Counted from the stretch's first letter, positions 16,326 to 26,700 are shown. The stretch is DNA of 64,000 bases from Phycicoccus sp. M110.8 (GCF_032464895.1 NZ_JAWDIC010000001.1:2170001-2234000); one strand, 5' to 3'. Numbers and translations: made by a program. Notes: a model not told the origin generated them from the letters alone.

Positions 16326-16658
16326 ATGGAGGGTGACGACGCGGCTGTCGACCGCGCTTCGCCCGGGCGGGCTCGGGGTGCATGGCCGACGGCTGGGGGG
16401 GTCGGCGGACTGTTCCTGGTGTGGTGCGTCTTGTGTGACTTCGGCGGCCTGTGGGGATGGCAGCTTGGGGTGGACAACGGGCCGGTGCCGGGCGGATGCG
16501 CCTGTTTCAACCCACTGGCTTTCCCTGTGGTGGTCGGGTGGGGGGTGCTCGGGGCCGGGCTGGCCGTTCTCGCGGTTTCGTTCGTGCTCGCCGCCGCTGG
16601 GCTCGGCCTTTACGTTCGGACCCGCAGGGCCGGACCCCGTGGACATGAAGCGGGTTGA
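16326..16658 (+). CDS. small two-helix membrane protein
   Basis: A 110-residue protein from ATG 16326. Two hydrophobic segments are visible at about residues 25-45 (GGVGGLFLVWCVLCDFGGLW) and 68-95 (VVGWGVLGAGLAVLAVSFVL), separated by a loop with CACFNP. No family recognised. A divergent membrane gene (COG4705 type) lies upstream. Confidence 0.45.
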   Translation: MEGDDAAVDRASPGRARGAWPTAGGVGGLFLVWCVLCDFGGLWGWQLGVDNGPVPGGCACFNPLAFPVVVGWGVLGAGLAVLAVSFVLAAAGLGLYVRTRRAGPRGHEAG

Positions 16659-16977
16659 AACGCTCCGGAACGGGCCTTGTCCCGGCATGCGGTGAACGGC
16701 TGTCATGTGCCCGCCTGACCCGCCGCCCGGGTGCGTGCTTCAGCTGCTGTCCGCCATGGTCGCGGACCGGCCGGCGTCCGCGCGAACGCCGGCTGGTAAC
16801 TGGATCCGAACAGCAATGGCCAAGGAGGCCGGGTCATCTCGAGCGGGCACCCGCGGTCGAGGGCTTAGAGCCGTCGCCGCGCAGACGGGTGCGCAACGAC
16901 ATGGATCGGCGACTGACGTGGCTGCGCCTGTCTCGGCGGCGCGTGCAAGTCCGAAAGCGAGGAGTCGAGCGGACTCC
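16659..16977. other. gap without a recognised gene
   Basis: 319 bp between two small membrane-protein genes. No protein-like frame or notable dyad seen. Confidence 0.4.
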
Positions 16978-17151
16978 TCAGGCCCCGAGGCCGCCGGAGT
17001 TGCCGCCCCCTCCACCGGGGAGTCGGGACTCCTCCGGGGCTCGCCCCGCATGGGTGTCCACACCCAGGCCGCCGCTACCACGGCGGCGCAGTACCAGACC
17101 GAGAAGCGCCACGGCAGCAACGACGAGCACTGCCCCTACGACGAAGGTCAT
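16978..17151 (-). CDS. 57-residue single-pass membrane protein
   Basis: MTFVVGAVLVVAAVALLGLV is a clean N-terminal TM helix, followed by a basic RRRG and a Gly/Pro-rich tail. ATG 17151 is preceded by GGAGGGGG with good spacing, which is the main reason to accept so short a gene. Function unknown. Confidence 0.5.
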   Translation of the reverse strand: MTFVVGAVLVVAAVALLGLVLRRRGSGGLGVDTHAGRAPEESRLPGGGGGNSGGLGA

Positions 17152-17304
17152 GCCCCCTCCAACCTCCGGCCCGCCCTGGCCCGGTCTGAGCAGCGTACCG
17201 GGCACGCCGCCAAGGGCGCCGCATCTTCGTATGTCGGGGCCGAGCAGTTGGTGTGACCGCGTTCCTGCTGCCCGGCACGGCCCCGTCGCCGCACCGGTGG
17301 CCAC

Positions 17305-17700
17305 CCTCGGTCCGCCGGTGCGACGACCACTCCCGCTGACCCCTGGGCGAGAGCTGTCCCCACCGTGGATGGTGCTCCCGTCCGCGGCAGGTGCGCCCCA
17401 TGCCTTTGGGTGATGTGCGCGTAGTGCGTGGACACCACCCGCGACGGCATCGCTGGCCCGTACGCTGGCGCCCGCAGCGACCCACGTCATCGCCCCTCAC
17501 CTTGACCGGTCGCGGCCGCGCCCCCACCGTAAACCCCTGCACGGTGGGGGCGCCCTCATGCACCTGGACCGGCTGTCGCCCCGGCCGGTTACCGTCGATG
17601 GACATGAGCGACCGGCAGACCGAACCCACTTACCGCCTGGTCGACCTGCACCCCGACGTCGACGTGGATGCAGCCGTAAGCGCCTACGCCCGCGAAGGGT
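17305..17700 (+). repeat. duplicated hairpin module, copy 1
   Basis: About 390 bp that align, with small indels, to 28607-28985 in the same orientation. Shared blocks include CTCCCGCTGACCCCTGG, GAGCTGTCCCCACCG, CCTTTGGGGTGA-type sequence, CGTAGTGC, a 13-14 bp hairpin with loop ending CCCCTG, and the start of a small gene (ATGAGC, CG-rich, then TACCG). Copy 1 has the intact gene; copy 2 is decayed. It fills the gene-free stretch 17152-17597. Confidence 0.65.
17518..17553. terminator. 13-bp hairpin in module copy 1
   Basis: GCGCCCCCACCGT, loop AAACCCCTGC, then the exact complement ACGGTGGGGGCGC. Near-identical hairpin at 28829-28864. Located 45 bp before the small gene start, so it could be a terminator of upstream reading or a leader structure. 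Confidence 0.55.
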
Positions 17701-17888
17701 GGACGTTCATGGGGCGCGGCGCCATCTGCCGCGTCGACGGTGTCGCCTACCGGCGTGTCAGCGTGCGCCGTATCGGTCGACCCGCCCCATCACCAGCCAG
17801 GCGGCGAGACCCGCGGCAGCCGTACGACGTGCCTCCCGGCTGGGTCGGGCCCCTCGAACCGGGCACAGCTGCAGCGCCCGCGCGGTGA
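17598..17888 (+). CDS. small hypothetical protein of the hairpin module
   Basis: A 96-residue protein (94 if the ATG at 17604 is used): MDMSDRQTEPTYRLVDLHPD, then VDAAVSAYAREGWTFMGRG and a basic Pro/Arg-rich tail. No family recognised; the helix-strand core DVDAAVSAYAREGWTFMG resembles small DUF4177-like folds, which is only a guess. No strong ribosome binding site. A decayed copy of its first 21 codons is at 28916-28981 in the second copy of the module. Confidence 0.5.
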   Translation: MDMSDRQTEPTYRLVDLHPDVDVDAAVSAYAREGWTFMGRGAICRVDGVAYRRVSVRRIGRPAPSPARRRDPRQPYDVPPGWVGPLEPGTAAAPAR

Positions 17889-18039
17889 CGCTGAGCGCCT
17901 CGTGAGCGTGCTGGCTCAGCACCTACTGACGGAACTACTTCCCACGGGGCCTCCCGGTAACGCTCGTGAAGACTCCTCCACCCGCATCAACCGACACGTT
18001 GCGACCGGGCAGCGTCACGCAACCGCGGCGGCTGACGCT

Positions 18040-18348
18040 TCAGAGCCGCCGCGCTCTGGCTTCCCTTGCCAGCTGCGCCACCCGACCCTTCGACAACTGT
18101 GTCGCCGCAGCAATCCGGTCATAGCTCCACCCTTGCCGGCGCAGCTCAGCAACGGCCCGCAACCGCGGCAGCGCCACCTCAGCCAGAGCATCGTCCAACG
18201 ACGCAAACACGTCCCCAACCGCAGCGATGACTTCCAACGGCTCTTCGAGCTCACCCACCCGTTGAGCTTCTTGGGCGATGGCTTCGCGCAGTTCGGGTGA
18301 CAGGTGTCCAGGGCGGTAACCAAGGCGTCGACGTCGAGCGGGAGGCAC
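18040..18348 (-). CDS. small helix-turn-helix protein
   Basis: A 102-residue protein. The C-terminal half has a sigma-region-4-like helix-turn-helix: LRAVAELRRQGWSYDRIAAA then TQLSKGRVAQLAREARARR. The N-terminal half is acidic and helical (ELREAIAQEAQRVGELEEPL). Such small actinobacterial HTH proteins are common on mobile DNA. GTG 18348 start; palindrome copy 4 ends 16 bp upstream of it. Likely a regulator, possibly of genes carrying that palindrome, which would be testable. Confidence 0.6.
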   Translation of the reverse strand: MPPARRRRLGYRPGHLSPELREAIAQEAQRVGELEEPLEVIAAVGDVFASLDDALAEVALPRLRAVAELRRQGWSYDRIAAATQLSKGRVAQLAREARARRL

Positions 18349-18721
18349 CGACCAACCCGACCGCGTGCATAGCCCTACACGCCATTCGGCTCGCCGGACC
18401 GGTACCGCGGCATATAGCCCGTATAGCCCGAAACGTTGTTTCGAGCAGCGTCAAGCAAGTGCGGGCCACGGTCGGTCGGGGCAGAGCACTGGCGCCTCGT
18501 GGGCGCTCCCCCTGCTACAGGCTGGTAAGGGCACTATGGGACTCAGTCTGGCAACACGGTGATGCGCACAGGTCTGTCACAGGTACGCGAGGGCACTGCC
18601 TCGAGTGGGCTGCCGCTCGAGGGGCGGACGAGTACTCCTTGTTCGATGGGCGTGAGTTCGCGCCGTGGGACGCCTGCCGGGCGTGAGTAGTGTGTAGGTC
18701 GGGGGAGGAAGGGGGCCGTGG
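18349..18721. other. regulatory-looking gap
   Basis: 373 bp without a gene. It holds palindrome copy 4 (18365-18380), three ATAGCCC repeats between 18369 and 18428, and a dyad CGAAACGTTGTTTCG (18429-18443). The clustering upstream of the reverse-strand HTH gene suggests an operator region. Confidence 0.4.
18365..18380. promoter_or_regulatory. 16-bp palindrome, copy 4
   Basis: GTGCATAGCCCTACAC, 16 bp upstream of the HTH gene start at 18348 (reverse strand). See copies at 422, 3332 and 8157. Confidence 0.45.
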
Positions 18722-18895
18722 ATGGGGCGTATCCGAGGCAAGGCGTTGCCAGCGGCGCTGGCGGTCGTTGTGCTCGCGGCCGTGGCGCTCGTCATGGGTG
18801 TCGGCCGGGACGCACCCACATCGTCAGACCAGTGTGCGCTGCCGCTTTCGCAGCGCACCGGCGGTCGGGTATGCCCGCAGCCGCCGACACCCTGA
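18722..18895 (+). CDS. 57-residue membrane or exported peptide
   Basis: MGRIRGKALPAALAVVVLAA gives a basic N-terminus and a hydrophobic helix like a signal peptide or anchor; the rest (DAPTSSDQCALPLSQRTGG to VCPQPPTP) has two Cys that could pair outside the cell. GGAGGAAGGGGG lies 5-16 bases upstream of the ATG, an unusually strong site. No family recognised. Confidence 0.5.
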   Translation: MGRIRGKALPAALAVVVLAAVALVMGVGRDAPTSSDQCALPLSQRTGGRVCPQPPTP

Positions 18896-19182
18896 TCGCG
18901 CCGGGCGTGGGCGGCGTGTGCCCATCGCCTGAACGCCACCGGTTTCAGCCAAGCGGTGGTGCGAGCCGCCGGTAGGGCCGCAGCCGTGACCGCCGAGGCG
19001 CCTTTGGGACCGGTCGGGCGTTTGGGCGTCAGGCTGGGCAGCTGCGGCTGAGCAGGGACGACAGTTCTGCCCGGGCAATGGTGAGCGGTATCCGCTCCTG
19101 CTCGATGCGGCGGTGACGCGTCCACTCGCTGGAGGTCCAACGGGCCGCTGACGGACCGGTCCGGCAGTGGCATCCAACCGGA

Positions 19183-19626
19183 TCAGTTGCTGGGGCGAGG
19201 CCCGGTGCCCGCCCCGTGCATCGTGGCTCGGACCGCCAGACTCATCAGGCCCACCCACGTCTCCGAACCGAACTCAACGCCGGAGGAGTACTCCGCCAGA
19301 TCGCGCATCGAGGCGAGCAGCAGAAGGCCGCTGTCATGGTGAACACGTGTCGCCCACGCGCCGTGCTCGTCCGGAAAGTCGTACCTGACCATGGGCGTTG
19401 GGTACGGGCCCTTGGGCCCGTCGAACAGCGCGACCGATTTGTCGAAGTGCATGTCCGCCACCAGGCGTATCGAGGGGACCTCGACGCGCCCAGACAGCAG
19501 CGAATCCCACGCGGCCATTCCCAGGGGGGCTGGACCGCCAACTGAGGCCAGGTCAGATGAGGGAACGGCCAAGGCCGCCATGGGGATCGGCAATTCGGGG
19601 CTGGGAAGGAGGCGATAGTGGTTCAT
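19183..19626 (-). CDS. hypothetical protein
   Basis: A 147-residue protein from ATG 19626: MNHYRLLPSPELPIPMAALA at the start, then alternating strand-like segments (VEVPSIRLVADMHFDKSVAL, PMVRYDFPDEHGAWATRVHH) and a C-terminal helix TWVGLMSLAVRATMHG. No family or catalytic motif recognised. It is transcribed away from the TerB-BrxD-helicase operon and is separated from it by 322 bp in which I see no further gene, so that gap probably holds both promoters. Confidence 0.55.
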   Translation of the reverse strand: MNHYRLLPSPELPIPMAALAVPSSDLASVGGPAPLGMAAWDSLLSGRVEVPSIRLVADMHFDKSVALFDGPKGPYPTPMVRYDFPDEHGAWATRVHHDSGLLLLASMRDLAEYSSGVEFGSETWVGLMSLAVRATMHGAGTGPRPSN

Positions 19627-19948
19627 GGTGCGACGCACCGTAGAACCTCTTGATCGCTCCGGGAGCGCCAAACACGGCTTTGCTCGGTGATTGGCACTTT
19701 TGTCCCATGGCTGGACTGAAGCGTGTCGGCGTCATAGGGACAGCGTCGGACCGGCCTCCCCGACCTGGACCAGGCACCGACCAAACCCCGCGGGACTGGT
19801 GCGGGGTGACCCACGGGTTGCACGAGACCTGACCGTCCGGCCCCATGAGCTGTGCGCCGATTCGCGCCCCTTTGTCCGAACGCTCCGGTAGCGTGCCGAG
19901 GCAGTCAGGCGGAAGGGGCCTGACGCTGCAGGGATGGGGAGCTTCACG

Positions 19949-22330
19949 GTGGGACTGCTGGACTGGTTGTTGGGCCCAAACCGCAAGACCAAGGCTGCCA
20001 GCCCACCCCAGCCCGGGGCGCCTGCGCCGCCACCGGCCGCACCCACACAACCGGCACTCCCCAGGCCATCCGAACCCCAGACGGCTGCCCCGGCACAGCA
20101 GCCTGCGCCGGCACCCCAAGCTGTTGCGAGCCCGCCTGCGACCCCGGCTGGGGTGTTCACGAGCCCGCACTCGGTATCGCGGCATGCGTCCTGGTACCCG
20201 GACAACGTCATGGTCACCGTGGCCGGGTACAACCTGCCCGGGATGGTGTACGTCGGACGCGGCCTGGCGTCGCCGAAGGCGAACCCGGACCCGTCCCTCA
20301 TCGACCCGAACCTGCGCGTTGACACCCGCCGGCCCGACCGCGACGGCAAGTCACTGGGGTACTGGCCCTCGTACTCCAACCTCACACCCGGCGCCCGCGC
20401 CGCCTACCTCCACTGGCTCTCCACCGGCGCCAGCAACCCCACGGCCCCCATCGGGTACGTCTTCCTGTACTTCTACGGGCTGGAGCGGCGCGCCCTGATC
20501 GACATCGCCGCGAACAAGTCACTCGCGCCCGAGGTGGTGAGCATCCGCGCTGAGGTCACCCGGCTGCTCAACATGTACGGCAACAACGGCTCCTTCAGCT
20601 CGTACGCGTCCCAGTTCCTGCCCGTCCTGGACCTGCTGGAGGCAACGGCAGGCGACCCGGTCAACGCGCCGGTTCCGCCGCTGGTTCGCCAGACGTGGCC
20701 CATCCCCATGACCTTGCGCGTCGCCCTGGGCGACCTGGTGGCTGACGGCCTACCCATCCCGGCACGCTGGGCCCTGGCGTGGGCGTGGTACCACCCCGAG
20801 ATCTACCCGCGCACGGCGGCCTACCGGTGTCCTGAGGAGTTCGCAGCCCTGTTCACGCTGCGGTACGAGCAGAAGCACAAGGCGGGCATCAAGGTCCGTT
20901 CCACGTCCCGGCCGGTGAAGGTGAGCTACTACACCGCCAGTGCAGGAATCGGCGCCGCTGAGCTGGAGATGACCGCCATTCCCGACGTGTTCGAAAGCGC
21001 CGGACCAGGTCGGCAGCTGCGGGACCTGTTCGAGGCGGTCACCGACGAACTCGACCCATACAGCCGATGGGTGGGCCGCAACCCCAACCCGACCCCCAAG
21101 CAGAGCTTGGCCGGTGCAGCGCTGCTGCCGGCTGGCCTGGTCGCGTCCGACAGCGCCGTGAGCGACTTCCGCGGCTTCGTCGAGAGCTCCTTGGACGGCA
21201 AGGAACAGACCGTCATCGACGGCACCGAACTCCTTCGCCGGTGGCCGGTCGCGAACCCGGACAAGTTCGCGAAGGCGGAGACGACCGCTCTGGCGGCCAT
21301 GCTCGGCCAGTTCGGTGTCGGTGTCGAACCCGACGTCCGGCTCGGCGGACCACCCATCACTGCCGGCCCCGTCGTGCTGTTCCGCACCGGCCCAGCGACG
21401 CCGGCCGCTGCCACCCCGATGTACGCAGCCGCCACCACCCTGCTGCACCTGGCCGCCGTCGTGTCCGCCGCAGACGGCACCGTCAGCCCCGAAGAGCAGA
21501 ACCACCTTGTCGAGCACCTGAACGCAGCCCTGCACCTGACCGACGGGGAACGCACTCGCCTGCGGGCGCACCTGACGTGGCTGCTGAACAGCGACCTGAA
21601 GACGACGGGGCTGAAGAAGCGGCTGGACGCCCTGAGTGTGGCTCAGCGTGAAGGCATCGGGCAGCTGCTGGTCACCGTCGCCGCCGCAGACGGAGTCATC
21701 TCCCCAGCCGAGGTCACGTCCCTGACCAAGATCTACACCCTGCTCGGCCTCGACCCCGCGTCGGTCACCAGCCGACTGCACATCTCCATGACCGAACCCT
21801 CCCGCCCAGCCACAGGCCCGGTGCGGGTGCGCGAAGCCGGACCCGACGATGCCGGGTTCGCCGTCCCCGCCCGTGGCCGGCACCGGGCACCGGAACCAGC
21901 AGCATCCGGTGTGGTGCTCGACGAGGACGTCCTGGCCGCCAAACTCGAGCAGACCGCGGAAGTGTCCGCGCTGCTGCGCACCCTGTTCACCGAAGACGAC
22001 GACACGACCCCGCACACCACGCCGGCCCCGGCGCCTCAGGAAGACGCTCAAGCAGCCACGGCGACCAGCGCTGAACCGGCAGCACCCGCCGGTGAGGTCA
22101 TTGCCGGCCTGGACGCGCCTACATCAGCCCTGCTGCGTGAGCTCAGCGGACGCAGCACGTGGACCCGGGCAGAGTTCGACGACCTTGCCGCCAAGCACTC
22201 CGTGATGCCCGACGGCGCCATCGACATGCTCAACGAAGCCGCCATCGACGCATGCGGTGAACCCGTCCTCGAAGGTGACGACGACCTCGACATCAACTCC
22301 GAAGGTCTGGAAGGACTGCTCGCATCATGA
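19949..22330 (+). CDS. TerB-domain protein of defence-like operon
   Basis: A 793-residue cytoplasmic protein. After a short MGLLDWLLGPNRK start and a Pro/Ala-rich linker (to about residue 70) comes a TerB_N-type domain (about 75-290; YPDNVMVTVAGYNLPGMVYV, then LTPGARAAYLHWLSTGAS and GYVFLYFYGLERRAL). Paired TerB-type helical repeats occur at about 500-600, each with an AADG calcium-loop-like motif (VSAADGTVSPEEQNHL and AAADGVISPAEVTSLTKIY). A TerB_C-like end follows (WTRAEFDDLAAKHSVMPDGA). GTG 19949 is preferred to ATG 19934 because GGGGAG precedes it and MGLLDW is a typical family start. Stop overlaps the brxD-like start (ATGA). TerB domains bind metal and often sit with phage-defence ATPases. 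Confidence 0.82.
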   Translation: MGLLDWLLGPNRKTKAASPPQPGAPAPPPAAPTQPALPRPSEPQTAAPAQQPAPAPQAVASPPATPAGVFTSPHSVSRHASWYPDNVMVTVAGYNLPGMVYVGRGLASPKANPDPSLIDPNLRVDTRRPDRDGKSLGYWPSYSNLTPGARAAYLHWLSTGASNPTAPIGYVFLYFYGLERRALIDIAANKSLAPEVVSIRAEVTRLLNMYGNNGSFSSYASQFLPVLDLLEATAGDPVNAPVPPLVRQTWPIPMTLRVALGDLVADGLPIPARWALAWAWYHPEIYPRTAAYRCPEEFAALFTLRYEQKHKAGIKVRSTSRPVKVSYYTASAGIGAAELEMTAIPDVFESAGPGRQLRDLFEAVTDELDPYSRWVGRNPNPTPKQSLAGAALLPAGLVASDSAVSDFRGFVESSLDGKEQTVIDGTELLRRWPVANPDKFAKAETTALAAMLGQFGVGVEPDVRLGGPPITAGPVVLFRTGPATPAAATPMYAAATTLLHLAAVVSAADGTVSPEEQNHLVEHLNAALHLTDGERTRLRAHLTWLLNSDLKTTGLKKRLDALSVAQREGIGQLLVTVAAADGVISPAEVTSLTKIYTLLGLDPASVTSRLHISMTEPSRPATGPVRVREAGPDDAGFAVPARGRHRAPEPAASGVVLDEDVLAAKLEQTAEVSALLRTLFTEDDDTTPHTTPAPAPQEDAQAATATSAEPAAPAGEVIAGLDAPTSALLRELSGRSTWTRAEFDDLAAKHSVMPDGAIDMLNEAAIDACGEPVLEGDDDLDINSEGLEGLLAS

Positions 22331-23769
22331 CCACCCCCGCCACCGGCGTCGACACCGACCGCATCCGCCCCCGCGAACGCGACGCCGTCCTTCAGTCGTT
22401 GCGTGCTGGCGTCGTGCCGCGCACCGGTCAGCACCACATCCAGGTCGGCCGCGCCCCCGAAGTGACCGCGCTCCTGGCCGACATAGACCGCATCGTCGAC
22501 GGCGGCTCCGGCAGCCGGTTCGTCATCGGCGAGTACGGGTCCGGCAAGACGTTCTTCCTGCACCTGGTCCGCTCCATCGCATTGCAGCGCAAGCTCGTCA
22601 CCGTCCACGCGGACCTGTCCCCAGACCGGCGCCTGCACGCCACCGGCGGACAGGCCCGCAGCCTGTACGCCGAGCTCATGCGGAACATGGCCACCCGAGC
22701 CAAGCCCGACGGCGGCGCCATGGCCGGAGTCGTCGAACGGTTCGTCACCCAAGCCCTCGCGGAAGCCAAGTCCACCGGGCAAACCCCCGAGGTCGTCATC
22801 GCCACCCGTCTGGCGTCGCTGACCGAGCTCACCCGCGGGTACGACTTCGCCGAGGTCGTCGGGAAGTACTGGCAGGGGCACGACACCGGCGACGAAACGC
22901 TCAAGCTGGACGCGGTCCGGTGGCTGCGCGGCGAGTTCGCGACCCGCACCGACGCCCGCGCAGCGCTCGGGGTGCGCACCATCATCGACGACGCGAACTT
23001 CTACGACCAGCTCAAGCTACTGGCACGGTTCGTCCGCCTCGCCGGCTTCGACGGGCTCCTCGTGTGCCTCGACGAGATGGTCAACCTGTACAAGCTCGCC
23101 AACACCCAGGCACGCAACGCGAACTACGAACAGATTCTGCGCATCCTCAACGACAGCCTCCAAGGGACCGCGCAAGGTCTCGGGTTCGTCTTCGGCGGCA
23201 CCCCTGACTTCCTCATGGACACCCGCCGCGGCCTGTACTCCTACGCCGCCCTGCAGTCCCGGCTGGCGGAGAACACGTTCGCCCGCGACGGCGCCGTCGA
23301 CTACTCCGGCCCCGTCCTGCGGTTGGCCAACCTGAGCCCGGAGGACTTCTACCTGCTCCTGGCCAAGCTGCGGCACGTCCAGGCCAGCGGCGACCAGGCC
23401 CAGTACCTCATCCCGGACGCCGGGCTGCGGTCCTACATGGAGCACTGCGCCTCCCGCATCGGCGACGCGTACTTCCGCACGCCCCGCAACACCATCAAGG
23501 GGTTCCTGGACCTGCTCGCCATCCTCGAGCAGAACCCGCACCTGTCCTGGGACGACCTGGTCGCCACCAGCACCATCACCGCCGACAGCGACCCGGACCT
23601 CGAACCGCTCGAGGACGACACCGACACCCCCGCGGCCGCACCGGCCGCAACGGCCGGAGCCGAGGATGGCGCGACGGTCACCATCAACACTGGCGTCCCC
23701 ACCGCAGGTGCCGGGTCGAACACGACGGACAGCGACAGTGGTGACGAGCTCTCCAGCTTCCGCCTCTGA
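22327..23769 (+). CDS. brxD: BrxD-like ATP-binding protein (DUF2791)
   Basis: A 480-residue P-loop ATPase of the BrxD/DUF2791 family known from BREX and Pgl systems. It opens with a family-typical helix ending in RERDAVLQSLRAGVVPRTG, then HIQVGR and Walker A GEYGSGKT at about residues 68-75. Further conserved segments are HADLSPDRRLHATGGQ, a Walker B-like LAGFDGLLVCLDEMVNLYKL, and GLGFVFGGTPDFLMDTRRGLYSYAALQSRL. The last 70 residues are acidic and low-complexity. It is coupled to the TerB gene (4-bp overlap) and its 3' end overlaps the helicase frame. No PglX methylase or PglZ is present, so this is not a classical BREX locus. Confidence 0.88.
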   Translation: MTTPATGVDTDRIRPRERDAVLQSLRAGVVPRTGQHHIQVGRAPEVTALLADIDRIVDGGSGSRFVIGEYGSGKTFFLHLVRSIALQRKLVTVHADLSPDRRLHATGGQARSLYAELMRNMATRAKPDGGAMAGVVERFVTQALAEAKSTGQTPEVVIATRLASLTELTRGYDFAEVVGKYWQGHDTGDETLKLDAVRWLRGEFATRTDARAALGVRTIIDDANFYDQLKLLARFVRLAGFDGLLVCLDEMVNLYKLANTQARNANYEQILRILNDSLQGTAQGLGFVFGGTPDFLMDTRRGLYSYAALQSRLAENTFARDGAVDYSGPVLRLANLSPEDFYLLLAKLRHVQASGDQAQYLIPDAGLRSYMEHCASRIGDAYFRTPRNTIKGFLDLLAILEQNPHLSWDDLVATSTITADSDPDLEPLEDDTDTPAAAPAATAGAEDGATVTINTGVPTAGAGSNTTDSDSGDELSSFRL

Positions 23770-26700
23770 GCCGGCCAGCGAACGACCCGCGGTAGGAGCT
23801 GGCACGCCAGTCCCGGCGCCACCCTCGAGCGCGTTCGGGCGGTTCCACCCGGCGGTGCAACGATGGGTGTGGGACCAAGGCTGGCCGGCGCTACGGCCCA
23901 TCCAGGAGCACGCCGCCACCGCCATCGCCCCCGGCGACCGGGACGTCATCGTCGCCGCCGCGACGGCCAGCGGGAAGACCGAAGCGGCATGGCTGCCCAT
24001 CATCTCCACCCTCGCTGGCGCCCCCGACAGCGTCGTCTGCGCGGACGCCGCGGGCGGTGGCGTGCAGGCGTTGTACGTGTCGCCGCTGAAAGCTCTCATC
24101 AACGACCAGGCCGACCGCCTGGAATCCCTGTGCGACGGCGCTGACATCCCCGTGCACCGCTGGCACGGAGACGTTGCCGCCTCCCACAAGCAGCGGCTGC
24201 GCAAGACTCCGTCCGGGGTGCTGCTCATCACGCCCGAATCGCTCGAGTCGCTGTTCGTCAACCATGGCAGCGACGCGGCCCGCATCCTCGCCGGCCTGCG
24301 TTACGTCGTCATCGACGAGTTGCACGCGTTCATCGGCACCGAGAGAGGCGCCCAGCTGCAGTCGCTGCTGCACCGCACCGAGCTCGTCATCCGCCGCCGC
24401 GTCCCGCGCATCGCCCTGTCCGCCACCCTCGGCGACCTGCGCACCGCCGGGCACTTCCTGCGACCAGGCGGCGGCGACCACGTCACCCTCGTGACCGATG
24501 ACGGAGCCGAGCGCGGCGAGCTGCTCCTTCAGCTGCGCGGGTACGTCGACACCGACCCCCGCACCAACCCGGACACCACGCCCACGTGCGAGCGCGACAT
24601 CGCCGACCACCTGTTCAGGGTGCTGCGCGGCCGCGACAACCTGGTCTTTGCGAACTCCCGCGCAAACGTCGAGACGTACACCGACCTACTCAGCCGGGCC
24701 AGCGAAGCCCTGCGCGTTCCGAACGAGTTCCATGCCCACCACGGCAACCTGTCCAAGGACCTGCGCGAACACGTTGAAGCGCGCCTGAAAGACCCAGCCA
24801 CCCCGACGACCGCGGTATGCACCTCCACCCTCGAAATGGGCATAGACATCGGCTCGGCCGACTCCATCGCCCAAATCGGGGCGCCGTTCAGCGTGTCCGC
24901 GCTGCGCCAACGCATCGGACGTGCCGGCCGCCGCGGCAAGCCCGGCGTCCTACGCATGTACATCACCGAGCCGGAAGTGACGCCCACCACGAGCGCACCG
25001 GACCGCATCCGTGCCCAGCTCGTCCAGTCCATCGCCATGGTCGACCTGCTCCTGGACCGCTGGTACGAACCACCCTCGACGGGCGCCCTGCACCTGTCGA
25101 CCCTGACCCAGCAGGTTCTGTCCGTCATCGCCCAGCGCGGCGGCGCGCACGCCGGCCAGCTGTTCGACGCCCTGTGCAGAACCGGGCCATTCCACCGGGT
25201 CGACCAAGCAACGTTCATCGCCCTGCTGCGCGACCTCGGCGCGGCCGAGCTCATCGAACAGGACGCCTCCGGCCTGCTGCTGCACGGCCGCATCGGCGAA
25301 CGCCTCGCCAACCACTACTCGTTCTACAGCGCGTTCACCACCAGCGAGGAGTACCGCCTCGTCGCCGACGGCCGCACCCTCGGCTCCCTGCCCATCGAGC
25401 ACCCACTCATGCCGGGCACGTACATCCTGTTCGGCGGACGACGCTGGCAGGTCGTGTCCGTCGACACCCGCGGCCACGTCATCCAGCTCACCGCCGCCGC
25501 TGGCGGACGCCCGCCCGCGTTCAGTGGCGGCAGCGGCCACATCGACGACACCGTCCGCCGCCGCATGCGCGACGTGTACCGCAGCCCCGACGTCCCGGCA
25601 TACCTCGACGCGACCGCCACCGACCTGCTCGACGAGGGCCGGCGCGCGTTCCACCAACTGCGCCTGCACCTGCACTCGGTCCTGCCCGACGGGAACAGCG
25701 CCCAACTGTTCCCCTGGCGTGGCGACAAGGTCATGAACACCCTCGCCGTCGTCCTCGCCGCGCAAGGTCACCGCGTCGGGCAGGAAGGGGTGTCCCTGTC
25801 CGTCGCCGGCATTACCGCCCGTGATCTGCACCAGCTGATCCGTGACCTCGCCGGTACCGACCCGCCGGACGCCGAGGCGCTCGCCGCCACCGTGAGCAAC
25901 ACCGCCGTGGAGAAGTACGACGAGTTCCTCAGCCCGACCCTGGCGGCCCGCGCGTACGCGGCCAGCCAGCTCGACGTGGCCGGGGCATGGCAGGCCCTGG
26001 GCGACATCGCCGCCGAACCCACACCGGACTCGGCGTGGGTCGTGATCGAGCGCCGCGACACCGTGGACACGCCCGACCGGCCTGTCTTGGGCCTCACCCC
26101 GTTCAGCGTTATCGACGTCGAAACGACCGGGTTCGCCGCGCACCGGCGCGACCGCGTCATCGAGCTCGCCATCGTTCACACCGACCACACCGGGAACGTC
26201 ACCGACACCTGGCACACGCTCATCAACCCCGACCGCGACCCCGGCCCCACCCACCTGCACGGCATCACGCCCGAGCTTCTCGCCGGCGCCCCCCGCTTCC
26301 CCGACGTTCTGCCGTACATCGCCGCACAACTGGCCGGCACCATCGTCGTCGCGCACAACGCCCTGTTCGACCTCGGGTTCCTGTCCGCAGAGTTCCTCCG
26401 CACCGGCCACCAACCTCCCGCATGGCCGGCGCTGTGCACCATGGACCTCGCCGGGCACTTCACCGACGCGCGTCGCCTTCACGACTGCTGCCACGCCGCC
26501 GGCATCACCCTCACCGGGGCGCACACCGCCCTCGGTGACGCCACCGCCACCGCAGCCCTGCTCGAGCATTACCTGCGCACCGCACCGGCCCTCGGCGTCG
26601 ACCCGTTCGAATCACTGGCAGGCGACGACCTGCCCCTGACCGCAGCCGCCCCGTGCTCTGCGCCGACCGTCAAAGCCCGCACCGCACCGGCACCCCTGCC

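Noticed and set aside
20750-22051. A 433-residue reverse-strand frame opposite the TerB gene
   Set aside because: Antisense to the TerB protein whose domains are clear; no motif.
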